From Odobenus rosmarus divergens (lineage: Eukaryota; Chordata; Mammalia; Carnivora; Odobenidae): a stretch of DNA of 64,000 bases. Position 1 is the first letter of the stretch, and each line of letters starts with the position of its first letter. Below the pieces are notes generated by a model that searched no databases, was not told where the DNA came from, and worked only from the letters and a program-made list of their open reading frames with translations. Shown here piece after piece: positions 22,736 through 34,379 of this stretch. Location: positions 280,637 through 344,636 of the forward strand of contig NW_004451420.1 in the NCBI RefSeq assembly GCF_000321225.1. Reading direction: 5' to 3'. A program made the translations under genes and the position numbers.

Positions 22736-23694
22736 CTTTGGAAATGCTTTCAGTTTCACAACAGTGACACGACATCATTTACTTACTCAGCCAAGTCTGT
22801 GTCAGTGGTTTGACACTGAAAGGATTTGCTAAACCGGCGAGAGAAAAGAGAACTTGTGGAAAGTGCCACAGACAGTCTGCCCCGGGTGACGGAGGTGCTA
22901 ACTAACCTCACTGCGGGGTCACTGCATCTTAAACTTACTGTCACGCATCAATTAAAACTAGAACAAAGTTGTTTTAAAAGTCTGCTCCAAGTTAAACTGC
23001 CGCATGCAGACCATGGCTTCCCTCCTCCCTCCTCTGGTGAGGACTTGGCTCTGAGCCCAGAGCACCAAATTCTTCCGGTGTGGACTGTGAGTGGGCGACA
23101 AGGACTCAGCTCTGTGGCCAGGTGGGCAGCACGAGGGGGCCCTCGGGGAGGCGCCTGCAGGGCCAGCACAGGGGCGGCGGGCAGCTCACACAGCGGGCTA
23201 GTCTGTCTGCTCTGTGGCTCGGACCCCTGCAGGCGCCTGGCGGAGGGCGGCCCAGTGGTGAGCACATGCCACACTCGTCTTAGGAGAGGCCAAAGGTCAA
23301 TCTCCAGGACCAAACAGAGGGTCGTGCGTTCTGATACCTGAACTCAAGTCAGGAAGACTGACCCCAATTACAGCACCTGCACCTGCAGGCCCACTGTGCT
23401 CTGTGCAGCAGCAGGTGCGGGAAGAGCTGGTCCTCCTCCGGGGACCCCAGTGCCCGAGGCTCCCGCAGCCCCACCAGCCCGCCGTGCCAGGCCCTCACCT
23501 GGGACACCCATCCCCACGCACCCCAGGACAGCAGCCATCTCACTCCGGAAACACTCACACGAGACGTGAGTCCAAGCCCAGCTAGAACCGACGCAGCGGT
23601 CTGTGCGGGATGATGCACGCAACCCAACGCCACGCACCCTCCCAGCAACCACAGCAGCTGCAGATGGAGGCACATGGTCACTGCACACCCTCAC

Positions 23695-23849
23695 CTTCAC
23701 TTGTTTCGGATGCACTTCCTTCTCCTTCATGGCTTCCACCGGCCGTCGGAACCTTCCAGAGGTGGGAGGAGGCACTGGAGGACTATCAGTGGGAGTTTCA
23801 AGTCTTCCCGAATCTTGGTTTAGTATCTTTCCAAACCCCGAGCCATCAC
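23695..23849 (-). CDS. PCNT: PCNT exon (DGSGFGKI...EAMKEKEVHPKQVK)
   Basis: Phase 1 to 0, 51 complete codons. Acceptor GCTGTGTTTTTAG, donor AAG|GTGAGG. Flexible proline-rich segment (DSPPVPPPTSGRFRRP), then EAMKEKEVHPKQVK. Both ends match the remembered human exon (SDGSGFG, EAMKEKEV-PK-VK). An upstream alternative donor three residues earlier (CAA|GTGAAG) is weaker. Confidence 0.93.
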
Positions 23850-26741
23850 CTAAAAACACAGCACAAAGTCAGGGTCTGAACCACAATTCTCTGGCAGCAT
23901 TCCTGGGGGAGGGTCCGGTGGGGAGGGGCACCCAGCGAGAGCCAGGGGTGTGGTCAGACCCCGGCTTCCTGGTGCTGCGTGAGGCCCCAAAACACCCAGA
24001 AGAGCTACAGCCAGGGCTCCCCTCCCTGAAGACATCAACAAACCACTGAAGAAGGCAAAAATAGTTTTACAAATCCGTAAGATGACATAACTACACACAT
24101 TAAGAAAAAGCATATTTTGCATGTTTGGTATGTGAATACCCATGATTCCAACATAAACCTTATGGGATCTCAGGACATTTGTAAACAGATGCAGAAGTGG
24201 GTTTCCTCATCCCCCAAAGACAGGACCCAAGCCCGCAGGGCTCACACAGGAAGCGCCTGGGCAGACCAACATGTGCGGGGCCTGTATCTCCACACCCAAG
24301 GAAGGGATGGAGACAGGGCAGGGCCCCAACGCGTGCAGAGAGAGGAGGGGGACAGGAGATGTACGGCGCCAACCGCAGGGCCATGTGCAGGCAGCAGGTC
24401 GAGCAGCAAGCATCTGGCCGGGAAAAGGTGAACACACCTGATGGGGGGTGGGTGGAGACAAGCTCTGAGACCAGCCAGGCTGGACTGGAGAGCCCTCAAA
24501 AGTCTAGGGTTTGAGACACCAGAAACCCCTCATGGGAGGGCCTCAGAAAAGAATTCCAAACCTCTCTGAAGTACGTGGTGCGTCCCTTGCAGCCCGCAGC
24601 CAATGCCCAGAGGGTTGGAAAACAGAGGGAGGCAGCCAGGGAAAAGCAGGATCAGCCTTTGGGGCTGCTCCACTGACCGGCCCCGAGCGTGGGTGGGAAT
24701 GGGGGCTCAGAGACCCTGGCATGGCGCCTCCCAGCACAGACCTTCCAGCAAGCTGCCGAGACCACCCTAAGGAGTCTAGGTTCTTAAACTTGCCAAGGAA
24801 TGCGCAAAAGACAGCATGAAACAGGGACTCAGAGACCGCTGGGGGAGATACAATAAAGGCAGCAAACACAAAAAAACTTCAGAAAAACCAGAATATCTTC
24901 AGAGAAATAAGTCTCATTCGTGGAACAAGGAAGTTTCAAGAGAAAGGAACAGAGAATAAGAAGAGCTCTTAGAAGTTAAGACACAGCAGAAATGAAAACA
25001 TTCACTTCCAAGCTTAAGAACTAATTTCTTAAAAGGTTCTTTAACAAGAACAAAAGTACAAAGAAATGGAAACAGACAAAGTGAGAAAGTAAGAAAATCA
25101 GTCCAGTGATTAACAGGAAGTACAGCAAGGTGAGAGCCAGGGGGCAGTACCCCAAGGAACAGTGAAGACCTATTCAGGATGAAGGACATGCTCAGGAGCA
25201 TGGCATCACGTGGCAGCCGCGGTGCTCTGTGACACCAGGCTCTGGGACAGTGGTCAGATGCTCTGGAGTCTGAAGGAATGTGACTTCTCACCTGCAAGTC
25301 TGCACCAAGCCCAAACCATCAACAAACATCAGGAAGATGCAGAAGTTCTTAGAAAACCCACCTCACAGGTGCGTTTTCTGCAAATGCTTCTAGAGAACAC
25401 TACTTAAAATAAGGACCACAAAGGAGGGACAAGGGGTCTGACCCAGAAAGCGGAGACAGCATGTTCAGAAGGTGACATGGACAGCGCACACCCATGCTTG
25501 CGGACAGCGTGGGCAGGACCCGTGACGGAGAACGGGAGGGAGGCAACGAGAAAGGGAAACCGACTGTCTGGGAGAGGACACTCAGTCCCAGACGTTCTGT
25601 GGGAATCTGACAGGTGCACTCAAAACACAAACACTCTGTGGTGAGGGGACAGGACAGGACAATGGGGCCCCCTTAGGAAGACGGGGAAGGGAAGTGTAAG
25701 AAACTGGCAGCCAGAACTTCTGTAATTAGCAAATGTGATTTAGCAATAAATTCTGGAACAGAATTCTCAAAATTAAATGTGGGTGTCCTCAGGGAACGGT
25801 GGTTTGGAGTGGGGGCAGCTGGAAGGCACCTTGCAGAACAGCTCGATTCTTAAACCAGGCACTTACCACATGGAATAACTCAAAACTAGAATTGAAACGT
25901 TGCTGGCCCCACTCAGTACAAGCTGAAATGCCAATGAACTTTACCTCACTGTGGTCTAGTTTTCAAAAGCACTGAACTGAGTCAATGATGACTTTTTTAA
26001 AAAAAGTCAAAACATCTCAACAGGTGATTAACTTGTAAAAATCCAACAATTACAGAAGAACAAGGTTAGAAGGTCATGGTTTGGCAACCATTCTAATGAT
26101 GATCCAGGCGACAATCACTCCTGGAGGCTAACGTGAGTGGGTCTGAGTCTGAGAAACAAGAATCACAGGCATGGTCTCGTAACCCCCTGCCCAACACCAA
26201 GCAATCGAAAAGGAAAAATCAGAACAAAACCTGGCACACACCACTGCCAAGGGGTCCAAGCGGGACACTGCAAGCCCTGTGCCGTGATGCCCTCGGAAGA
26301 CCATGGCATCAATGTGGGACACCCATGCTACGACGCTGCTCCAGATACCCAAACGAGATGCAAAACTGCTGGAAAGGTGAGGGGCTCCCTCTCAGGACCC
26401 GCACAGCACAGCCTCCCTCCCACAATGCAGTGCCCAGCAGCAAGGGACATCTGAATGCCTTGTACCAGCGCAGTACCCCTTCCCATGAAGGGTGCCAATG
26501 GGACAAGTGGCAAAATCTAAGGAAGGTCTGTAGTTGAGAGGCTGCCCTGGGCCACGGCAGACGTCCGGGTGCTGAGTGCAGGGTCTGAAGGTGCACAACT
26601 GAGTTTTCCAGAGTAACATGACCTCAGGCCTTCAGGTGCCACTCAGCACAGAGAGGAGATGGAGCCGGGCACAGCCAGGGTGCACCAGCAAACACCAACC
26701 TGGGGGCCGTCCATGCTGTCCTGTTCCCTGAAACCTTAAGA

Positions 26742-26776
<35 letters not shown>

Positions 26777-26785
26777 CTGACTCAC
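23850..26785. other. PCNT intron, mostly unassigned
   Basis: 23850-24830 unique and GC-rich. 24840-25800 is A-rich and may be an old retroelement, but I cannot name it. 25800-26744 unique. Ends in an A30 run at 26745-26774. Confidence 0.5.
26745..26774. repeat. A30 homopolymer (T30 on the gene's sense strand)
   Basis: Thirty uninterrupted A on the plus strand. On the PCNT transcript this is U30 beginning 11 nt after the exon end at 26786. Confidence 0.97.
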
Positions 26786-26888
26786 TGTTTTCACTTCCAT
26801 TGTTCTTTCCTTCAAACCCGAGAGGAGAGGATCTGGGCTTTTCTTGAGCATCAAGAGATGTTACAATAAAGTCTTCAACATCTTTCTC
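26786..26888 (-). CDS. PCNT: PCNT exon (EKDVEDFIVTSLDAQEK)
   Basis: Phase 0 to 1, 34 codons plus A. Acceptor CTGTTTGAACAG, donor AACA|GTGAGT. It encodes the acidic EKDVEDFIVTSLDAQEK, matching human EKDVEDFI-TSFDSQE, then PLGFEGKNNGSEN. The A|GT split codon gives Ser, continuing as SDGSGFG in the next exon as in human. Thirty consecutive T (sense strand) begin 11 nt after the donor GT's upstream edge. Confidence 0.94.
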
Positions 26889-27726
26889 CTGTTCAAACAG
26901 GCAAGTTTTTAAATGGTCATAAAATAACCACCAATCACACCAGGGAGCTGAACTAGCCAGACAGAAACTTTCTAAGGCCTGAATTTATCATTTTCCCATA
27001 CAGAACCCAAACAAGAGTGTTTCACATCTGAAATCATGTGCTTCTAAGAATTTAAACAAACCCAGCCACGGTTCTCTAGGATAAAGAAGTCACCAGCAAA
27101 TATGTCAGATTAAAAAAAATCTGTGGTAGCATGATGGGGATATGGGTATCTTAAATATCATGTTCCCTGAGACTTTTTATTTTCTCTAACCCAGGATATG
27201 CAAAATCTCAACATTATTCTGTAAAAAAAGATACAGTCTAACTCAAAAATAATTTTTTTAAATTAATTAGCATTATATGTAGAACCTATTCAATATGAAC
27301 TACAACTGAAAACAAATCTAGAAAACACACTCTAGACAAAGAACCTGAATGAAAACTACACACGAAGGCGGGTTTGTGCCTGTGCTTCTCGAGTCAGTGC
27401 TAGTGAGCGCACAGAGGCCTGGCCTGAGTATCTGAGTGGGACTGGTGCATCACACATATTTTTAGGAGTAACTGAAGTCCTCTAATTATTCGTATCACAA
27501 CGGACTGGGGTTGGTGCTGCACAAAGCGGACTGTCCCTATACATGGCTGACTGGGGGCTGTCAGGTACGCGCCCACACCGGGCCACCAGCCCCACCAGCA
27601 GATGAACCAACAATGGTTGCAACTATGATCCTGCAGGCGCTGCAGACACATTCCCATGGGGACACTCTGGGGCCCTAGGCACCCACCACAGAGAGCAAAC
27701 CAGGGCAGCACCCAGGGACCACTTAC
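26889..27726. other. PCNT intron, A/T-rich, unique
   Basis: No repeat recognised with confidence. Confidence 0.6.
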
Positions 27727-28440
27727 CACAGCCATCCGCTGCACATGTTGGTCAGCAGAGGGAGCTCTTTCTACAGCCAATGGAGACTCTGCCCACCTGG
27801 AGGCCTTTCCTGCTGCTGAGCCGCCCAGGGACCAAAGCAGCTCCAAATGGTCAGCCTGGACCGAGGCACTGGTCCTGTCCTGCAGGGAGGCGTCCGAGCT
27901 CAGGGCATCTGAGCATGGCGTCAGGGGCAGGCTGGGCGCGGGCTCAAGGGTCGAGTCCTTCCTGACAACCTCCGGGGAGCTCCAGGAGGATAGATCCACT
28001 GCCCTGAGTGCGTTCTTCAAGGGCCCGGGCCCCTCTGTATGGGTTAGGTCATGGCAGCCAGCGTGGAAGCCTGCTTGTAAACAAAGTGATCCGTCCTGCA
28101 AATCAACCTGATCTTCCATGGCAACATTTGACATTTCATTTTTTATCAGTGGATCCTGATTTCCACTAAGGTCAATTAGATCACACATGGTTTTGTCGCT
28201 AAGAAACGCATCCACAAGAGTCGATTTGCCAGTTTCTTCACCGTGACTAGAACTATCACTCGAACTACTTTCTAAAGCATGTGAAGATGCCACCAGCTGC
28301 TGATGTTTGAAATCCTCTGTCTCGATGTTCTCCAAGTTCACAGAATACACCAGACGGTTCAACTTTTCTTGAAGCTCTTTCACCTGACTTATGAGACCAA
28401 CTTTCTGCAGCTGACAATCTTCCAGTAGTTTTTCCTTATT
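27727..28440 (-). CDS. PCNT: PCNT large exon, 714 bp, serine-rich, with candidate separase site
   Basis: Phase 0 to 0, 238 codons. Acceptor TTTTTACGTGCAG, donor GTG|GTAAGT. It opens with coiled coil NKEKLLEDCQLQKVGLISQV and KELQEKLNRLVYSVNLENIE, then becomes a disordered Ser/Asp-rich region (ALESSSSDSSSHGEET) and ends in RAPSADQHVQRMAV. The block DLSSWSSPEVVRKDSTLEP matches human DLSSWSSPEVLRKDWTLEP, which I take to be the separase cleavage region. Most of the rest diverges from human, consistent with a fast-evolving linker between two coiled-coil halves. Confidence 0.95.
27961..27978 (-). other. PCNT: Candidate separase cleavage motif SPEVVR
   Basis: Codons for S-P-E-V-V-R fit the separase consensus S/DxExxR, with cleavage expected after the Arg (codon at 27961-27963). 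Separase cleavage of pericentrin at mitotic exit, which permits centriole disengagement, is established for human PCNT (reported at R2231). The equivalence is my alignment from memory of SSPEVLRKD. The motif stays intact in an otherwise diverged exon. Confidence 0.75.
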
Positions 28441-28784
28441 CTGCACGTAAAAAGGAACATGCATAAACTAAAATAATTGAATTACGCATAGTCACGTCTG
28501 TCTGTCTGGTATTTATAAGCCAATTTCAGAGGCTATCTGAGCAGTTAAGAAATGAGCCTCCATGAGGAGCCCCTGGGTGGAGATTTTAAGCTTTTTCAAT
28601 TCCACGAAAGACAGACTCACAGCTGAGAGCCCCCTGCCTACACGGTGACTGCTGCAGAGGACTCTGGGAAGGAGGCAGAGCAGGAAGCACCAGGAACCTG
28701 TCTCCCACCTGGGCACCAACTGCACTGGCAGAACCGTGCCTACCCTATACAACTCTGGAGTCTGTCCAAGGCTTGCAACTTCCC

Positions 28785-28799
28785 GGGGGGGGGGGGGGG
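28785..28799. repeat. G15 homopolymer
   Basis: Fifteen G on the plus strand, followed by 'cttggggg'. Likely length-variable and prone to sequencing error. Confidence 0.95.
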
Positions 28800-29279
28800 C
28801 TTGGGGGTAAACTGCAGTCAATCTGGATCACTTTCAGCTCCTCGCACTGGAGCAGTTACCCATCCCTGGACCCCCAGCCCCTTGGCAGGTTGGTGTGCAC
28901 CCTTTCCTGGAGCATCTTGCACATGATGTGTGCGAGCCACAGTGGGCAAAAGGGGCTATCCCACAAATACTGGGCATCTGTGCTCTGACTGCGACTCTGG
29001 ACCACGGAGGAGCAAAGAGGTGTGAGGCCATTGTTGCGGCCCCTCCCCCTCTGGCTGAAGTGACCCTCCGGGGGGTTTAAAGGGCCAGTGCCCTTTTTCC
29101 CACCACAGCATTCTTCTTTTTGTGGAGAACTTAAAAACCAGAACATTCAAAAACAACTGCATATATAGAGGAAATGAGAAAGTGACCGTGAGTGCCCAGG
29201 TAAAGGTGCAGACCGACTAAGAAAATATGTGAGAAGACCTGAAGTTGATACTTCAAGCTGATCCTCGGCACGGAGACAA

Positions 29280-31044
29280 TTAAAAAAAAAAAAAAAAGGA
29301 ACAATAACAAAAAACAGCAAGCTATGAGGAAGGAGATTCAGATTTCCAAACTGACATTATTAGACTCAAATGTTCAGTGTTCAAAATCAAACCAGAAGAA
29401 AAAGTACCCCAAGGCATACAAGGAAACAGGAAAGTATGGCCCATTCAAAGGAAAAAAGCAAATCCAAAGGAACTGTCCCTGAAAAAGACCCAATGTCAGA
29501 TCTACTAGTCAAAGATGTTACGACAATGGTCTTAAAGACATTCGAGGAACTAAAGGAAGATGTGGAGAAGGTCAAGAAAATCATGTGTGTACAAAGTAGA
29601 AATATCCATGGAGACAAAGACAATCTAAGGAAACCAAAAAGAAACTGTGGAGCTGAAAAGTACATTAATTGAAATAAAAAATTTACTAAAGGGATTCAAA
29701 GGCAGATTTGAGAAGGAGAAAGAATGAACTGAACTTAAAGACAGAATAATGGAAATGATCATGTCTGAGGGAAAAAAAAGAAAAAGAGACTGACAAAAGT
29801 GAATTCAGACTACGGGACCTGTGGGACACCAGCAAGCAGACCAACATACGCATTGTGGGAGTCCCAGAAGAGGAGAGAAAGGTGGCTGAGAAATTCTGTG
29901 AGGACATAATGACTGAAAACTTCCCAGAATTGGTGAAAGACACAAATATAAACATCCAAGAAACTCAACAAATCCCAAAAAAGATGAACTCAAAGAAACA
30001 CACACCAAGATACATTATAATCAAATGTATAAAAGCTGAAGGCTCTAAGTGACTTGTCACATACAAGGACCCTCACAACATCACCAGCAGATTTCTCTTC
30101 AGAAACTGGAGGTCAGAGAACAGAGAGTCAGTATATTCAAAGTGCTAAAAGAAAAAACCAGTCAACTAAAAATCCAACATCCAGCAAAACTGTCCTTTAA
30201 GAGTGAAGAAGAAATTAAGATATTCCCAGATAAATAAAAGCTAAAGAAGTTTGTAACCACTATACCTGCCCTGCAAGAAACACTCAAGGGAGTCCTGCAG
30301 GGTGTAATAAAAGGTCGCTAGACGGTAACTCAAGGTCACGTGGCAAAATAAAGATCTCAGTGAAGGTAAGTGCATGCACAATAAGAAAAGCCAGTGCATT
30401 AGATTGTACACCTGAAACTAACAGAACACTGTAAGTTAAAATACTTGAATTTTTTAAAAAGTTTGTGCTGTTACAACAGTGGCGTGCAACTCCACATTTT
30501 GTTTTCATCATGATTTAAAAGACACACTTTTTAAAAATGGTCTAAAAGTTAGTTTGTTAACTTTAGTTTGTAACTCCATATTTTTTCTATATAAAAATTA
30601 ATGGATTTAAAACAATTATCAGTTTTAGGTTTTGAGGCACAAAAGTATAAAAATGTGCTTGTGACATCAAAAACCAAAACGGGTAGGGGAGAGCTATAAA
30701 GGAACAGTTTTCATAGTTAAGCTGGTATAAATTCAAACCACAGTGTTATAATTCTGGACGCTAAATGTAATCCCTAACATAACCACACACACAAAAAATA
30801 GCTATAGTATATACACAAAGAGAAATGAGAAGGGAATTTAAACATTTCAGTATAAAATGTCAACTAAGCACAAGAGAATACAGTAATGCAGGAAATTAGA
30901 ACAAAAGAAAGCTATAAGGCATATAGGAAACAAAGAGCAAAATGACAAAAATATATGCCTCCTTATCTGTACTTTTAATGTAAATGGATTAATCTTTCCC
31001 ATCAAAGACGGAGAACGGCAGAATGGATAAAAACACATGATCCT
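29280..31044 (+). repeat. Old L1: ORF1 remnant and ORF1-ORF2 spacer
   Basis: ORF1-like text from about 29370 to 30240 ('gtgggagtcccagaagagga', 'aaaatccaacatccagcaaa') with several stops, then spacer text and the ORF2 beginning 'taatgtaaatggattaatc' at about 30978. An extra L1-type 3' tail (30385-30450) is nested. Interrupted at 31045 by a SINE. Confidence 0.8.
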
Positions 31045-31247
31045 GGGGTGCCTGGGGGGCTCAGTCTGTTCAGCATCTGACTCTTGATTTCAGCTCAGGT
31101 CATGATCTCAGGGTTGTGGGATCGAAAGCCCCACTTCAGGCTCCTGCTCAGTGGGGAGTCTGCTTCACTCTCTGCCTCTTCCCCCCCACTTCATGCTCGC
31201 ATGCTCTCTCTCTCTCAAATAAATAAAACCGTTAAAAGAAAAAAAAG
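31045..31247 (+). repeat. CAN SINE inside L1
   Basis: Head 'ggggtgcctggggggctcag', core 'tcaggtcatgatctcagg', tail CTCAAATAAATAAAACC. Confidence 0.9.
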
Positions 31248-32340
31248 AAGCAGAGGAATGCCTCCTGACTCATGGTATGAGTTCAGCAGTACCTTGATAC
31301 TAAAGCTAGAAAAAGACACTACAAAAATGAAAACCGTAGACCAATATCCCCTATGAACATTGATGCAAAAATTCTAAAATACTAGCAAACTGAATTCAAT
31401 ACCATATTAAAAGGATTATACACTCTAACCAAGTGGCGTTTATTCCTGGAATGCAAAGATAGTTCAACATAGGAAAACCAATCTACATAATACACCACAT
31501 TAGCAAAATGAAGGAGAAAAAAATCACATGACTGTCTCAACTGGTGCAGAAAATGCATCTGACAAAGTTCAACACCCTTTCATTATAAAGACATTCAACA
31601 TACTAAAAGAAAACTACCTTAACGTATAAAACCCATACATGAAAAACATACAGTGTACATCATACTCAGTGGTGATGGACTGAAAAGATTTTCCTCTAAC
31701 ACCAGGAACAAAGCAAGAATGCCTGCTTTCACCACTTTTCTTCAACACAGTACTGGAAGTTCTAGCCAGAGCAAGAAAAAGAAATAAAATGTGTCTCAAC
31801 TGGAAAGGAAGAAGTAAAATTATCTACGTTCTAAGATAATATGATTGTGTATGTGTGAAACAAAGATTCCACTAAAAAAAAAACCCTGTTAGAATTAATA
31901 AATCAATTCAGCAAAGTCACAGGATACAAAGTCAACATATAAAAATCAGTTGCATTTCTACCCACCAACAATGAGCAATCGGAAAAAGAACTGAAGGAAA
32001 CAATTCCATTACAATAGCAACAAAAAAGAAGAAAATGATTAAGAATTCACTGTACCAAGGAGATGAAAGTTTTGTACAATGAAACTATAAAACGTTGCTG
32101 AGACAAATTAGGGAAGACAAATAAATGGAAGCATATTTCACATTTATGGATTGAAAGACCTAATACTGTTAAGATGTACAGATTCAATACAATCTCTATC
32201 AAAATTCTAAGGACTTTTTTGCAGAAACAGAAAAACCCACCCTAAAATTCAAAGAGTCAAAACAATCTTGAAAAAGAACAAAACTGGAGGACTTATAACT
32301 ATTTGATGTCAAAACTTATAATCAAGCTCCAGTAATCAAA
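31248..32340 (+). repeat. Old L1, ORF2 part
   Basis: Continuation after the SINE: 'gtagaccaatatcccctatg', 'tcaacataggaaaaccaatc', 'tcacaggatacaaagtcaac'. Multiple stops. Confidence 0.85.
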
Positions 32341-32349
32341 ACAGTGTGG

Positions 32350-32540
32350 TACTGGTGGGTGGCTCAGGCTGTTAAGCGGCTGCCTTTGGCTTAGGTCATG
32401 ATCCTGGAGTCCCAGGATCAAGCCCCATGTCAGGCTCCCTGCTCAGCGGGGAGTCTGCTTCCCCCTCTGTCTCTGTCCTCCCTCTGGCTTGTGCTCTCTC
32501 ACCTGCTCACTCTCTCTAATAAATAAAATCTTAAAAAAAA
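32350..32540 (+). repeat. CAN SINE
   Basis: 'tgggtggctcaggctg' head, 'taggtcatgatcctggag' core, tail TAATAAATAAAATCTTAAAAAAAA. Confidence 0.88.
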
Positions 32541-32550
32541 GTTAAGATGT

Positions 32551-32659
32551 GGGGCACCTGGCTGACTCAGTGGGTGGAGTGTGCGACTCCTGATCTTGGG
32601 GTTGTGAGCTCAAGCCCTACGTTGGGCGTAGAGATCACTTAACAAAAAAATAAAATCTT
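32551..32659 (+). repeat. CAN SINE, short type
   Basis: Head 'ggggcacctggctgactcag', 'gagctcaagccctacgttgg', then 'agagatcacttaac' and AAAATAAAATCTT. Lacks the CT-rich half of the full element. Confidence 0.85.
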
Positions 32660-32870
32660 TTTTTTTAAAGATTTTTCCATTTGAGAGAGAGAGAGAGGAA
32701 AAAAACATACACGAGTGGGAGGGGCAGAGGGATAGGAAGAGAGAATCCCAAACAGACTCTGCACTGAGCGTGGAGCCTGACACCGGGCTTGATCTCACCA
32801 CCCTGAGATCACAACCTGAGCTGAAACCAAGACTCAGAAGCTCAACCAACTGTGCCATCCAGGCGCCCCA
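32659..32870 (-). repeat. CAN SINE, inverted
   Basis: Reverse of the full element: T-rich start, GA repeat, core 'caccctgagatcacaacctg', end 'ccaggcgcccca'. Directly adjoins the previous SINE in opposite orientation. Confidence 0.9.
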
Positions 32871-33057
32871 AAAATAAAATTTAAAAAAAAAAAAAGGTTA
32901 AAATATAACTCTTAGATTATATATATTTTACCACATGCACAAAAAAGGCAACTATCATTTCTGTGGTAATTTACTGAGAACATAAGCATTTTTCTTTTTA
33001 AAAGGGAAAAAGGGCCTGGAAGATTCTATATGCAAACATTGAAAAATATAAAATTGT

Positions 33058-33172
33058 GGGGCGCCTGGCTGGCTCAGTTGGAAGAGCATGTGACTCTTGA
33101 TCTTAGGATCACAAGTTCAAGCCACACATTGGGTGCAGAGATCACTTAAATAAAAACTAAAAAAAAAAAAAA
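33058..33172 (+). repeat. CAN SINE, short type
   Basis: Head 'ggggcgcctggctggctcag', 'cttgatcttaggatcacaag', 'gggtgcagagatcacttaaa' and an A tail. Confidence 0.9.
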
Positions 33173-34217
33173 TCGTGATTTATGGAATGAATCTGCAATT
33201 TCCTTATCAGTGTATAACTTCTAAGAATTTGGCAATCAGCTCATAATCACAAGGCTGAGCTTTCTCTTAAGAATTCAAACAAATGTTCTTATCCCAAGGG
33301 CAGTGAGAGAAGTTTGCTGCAGTTAGAAAGTCCTCTCCAAATAGAATTAAATGTCCTGTGGGGATTTGATAAACCTATAAAACCAGACTCAGGCATCTTC
33401 TATCAAAACTGCAGGCACGGTCCACGCACCCGCTCTGAAACCACCTGTAGAATTCAGAGCCTTCTCATTTTACAACAGGAATGTGGTGTGTACGGCACAT
33501 CACAGGAGAGCTCCCGGGAAGGGAGAACTGGACTGTCCTGCCAAACCGTGCAGTGTCTACAGCAGCAGAGTCACTGGAGGCTCAAGAGAACTATAGATCG
33601 AAGCACACTTTGCCACTGCACTTAGGAAACCCTCCAAACCAGCCACTTTAGATTTTCAGAACATCCCGACCCTGCAACACTTGATGTGGCCGATGTGCAG
33701 CGTTCCCAACCCAGGAGAAGAAAAGCCAGCTCTCCTGCTGCTGCCTTCCTGGTGATCAGAATTTTCAAACTGTTGCATTCCAGATTATTGTGCTCTTCTC
33801 TGCTGGGAGCACAAGTCAAAACATGCAGGAAAACCCTGAGATTCAAAAAATACCGTGAGCCCTTCAAAGTAACAGATGCTGGTGATAAAGGCCTTGAGCC
33901 ACAGCGCAACTGTGTGGGCAACTTGTCCTCGCATGAAAACCCCAGAGACAGGCCTTAGAGCCCGGTTAAATCCTACTTGTATCATTACCAGACAGAAGTA
34001 ACCGATTGCTCATTTTCCCCAGGCTGAAAAGACCATGGGAAATGTGCATTTCTAGAGAACACCTAAATAAAACGTGTAGGAAATTTCAGAACAGATCTGA
34101 AGAGACGACTATAAGAACATGACAGAGCTGCTGTCTGAGGTAACATGCATGTCACCTCTGCAAAAATGTCAGTGACGTCTCTGCCCACACAGCAGCATGG
34201 GCCGTGTGCCCAAGTAC

Positions 34218-34379
34218 CTTCATCCTTCCTGGCACTTTGCCATGGTCCTCTGTTCTCAAGTGCATCTTGTTCTTCACCAAGAGCAGCTCAGACTCCATCA
34301 CGTTGTCTTGTTCGTGCAGACCCGGGTGGTTTAACGACACCGGGGCTTCGGCAGGCTGCAGATCATCATTCATTGCCCT
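34218..34379 (-). CDS. PCNT: PCNT exon (ESELLLVKNKMHLRTED)
   Basis: Phase 0 to 0, 54 codons. Acceptor CTTACTGTAG; donor AAG|GTACTT departs from consensus after position +4. It encodes a variable opening (RAMNDDLQPAEAPVSLNHPG), then the conserved core ESELLLVKNKMHLRTED. The human counterpart has QSELLLVKNEMRL. Confidence 0.93.

Larger units (their letters stand above)
20226..23694. other. PCNT intron with SINE-L1-SINE block
   Basis: 20226-21029 unique, then SINE (21030-21214), L1 3' end (21215-22120), SINE (22415-22571) and an L1-type 3' tail (22580-22735). 22740-23694 shows no recognised repeat. Confidence 0.7.
28441..34217. other. PCNT intron, 5.8 kb, with long L1 and six SINEs
   Basis: 28441-29270 unassigned, including G15 at 28785-28799. 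29280-32340 is one old L1 broken by a SINE. 32350-32870 holds three SINEs in a row and 33058-33172 a fourth. 33180-34217 looks unique. Confidence 0.7.
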
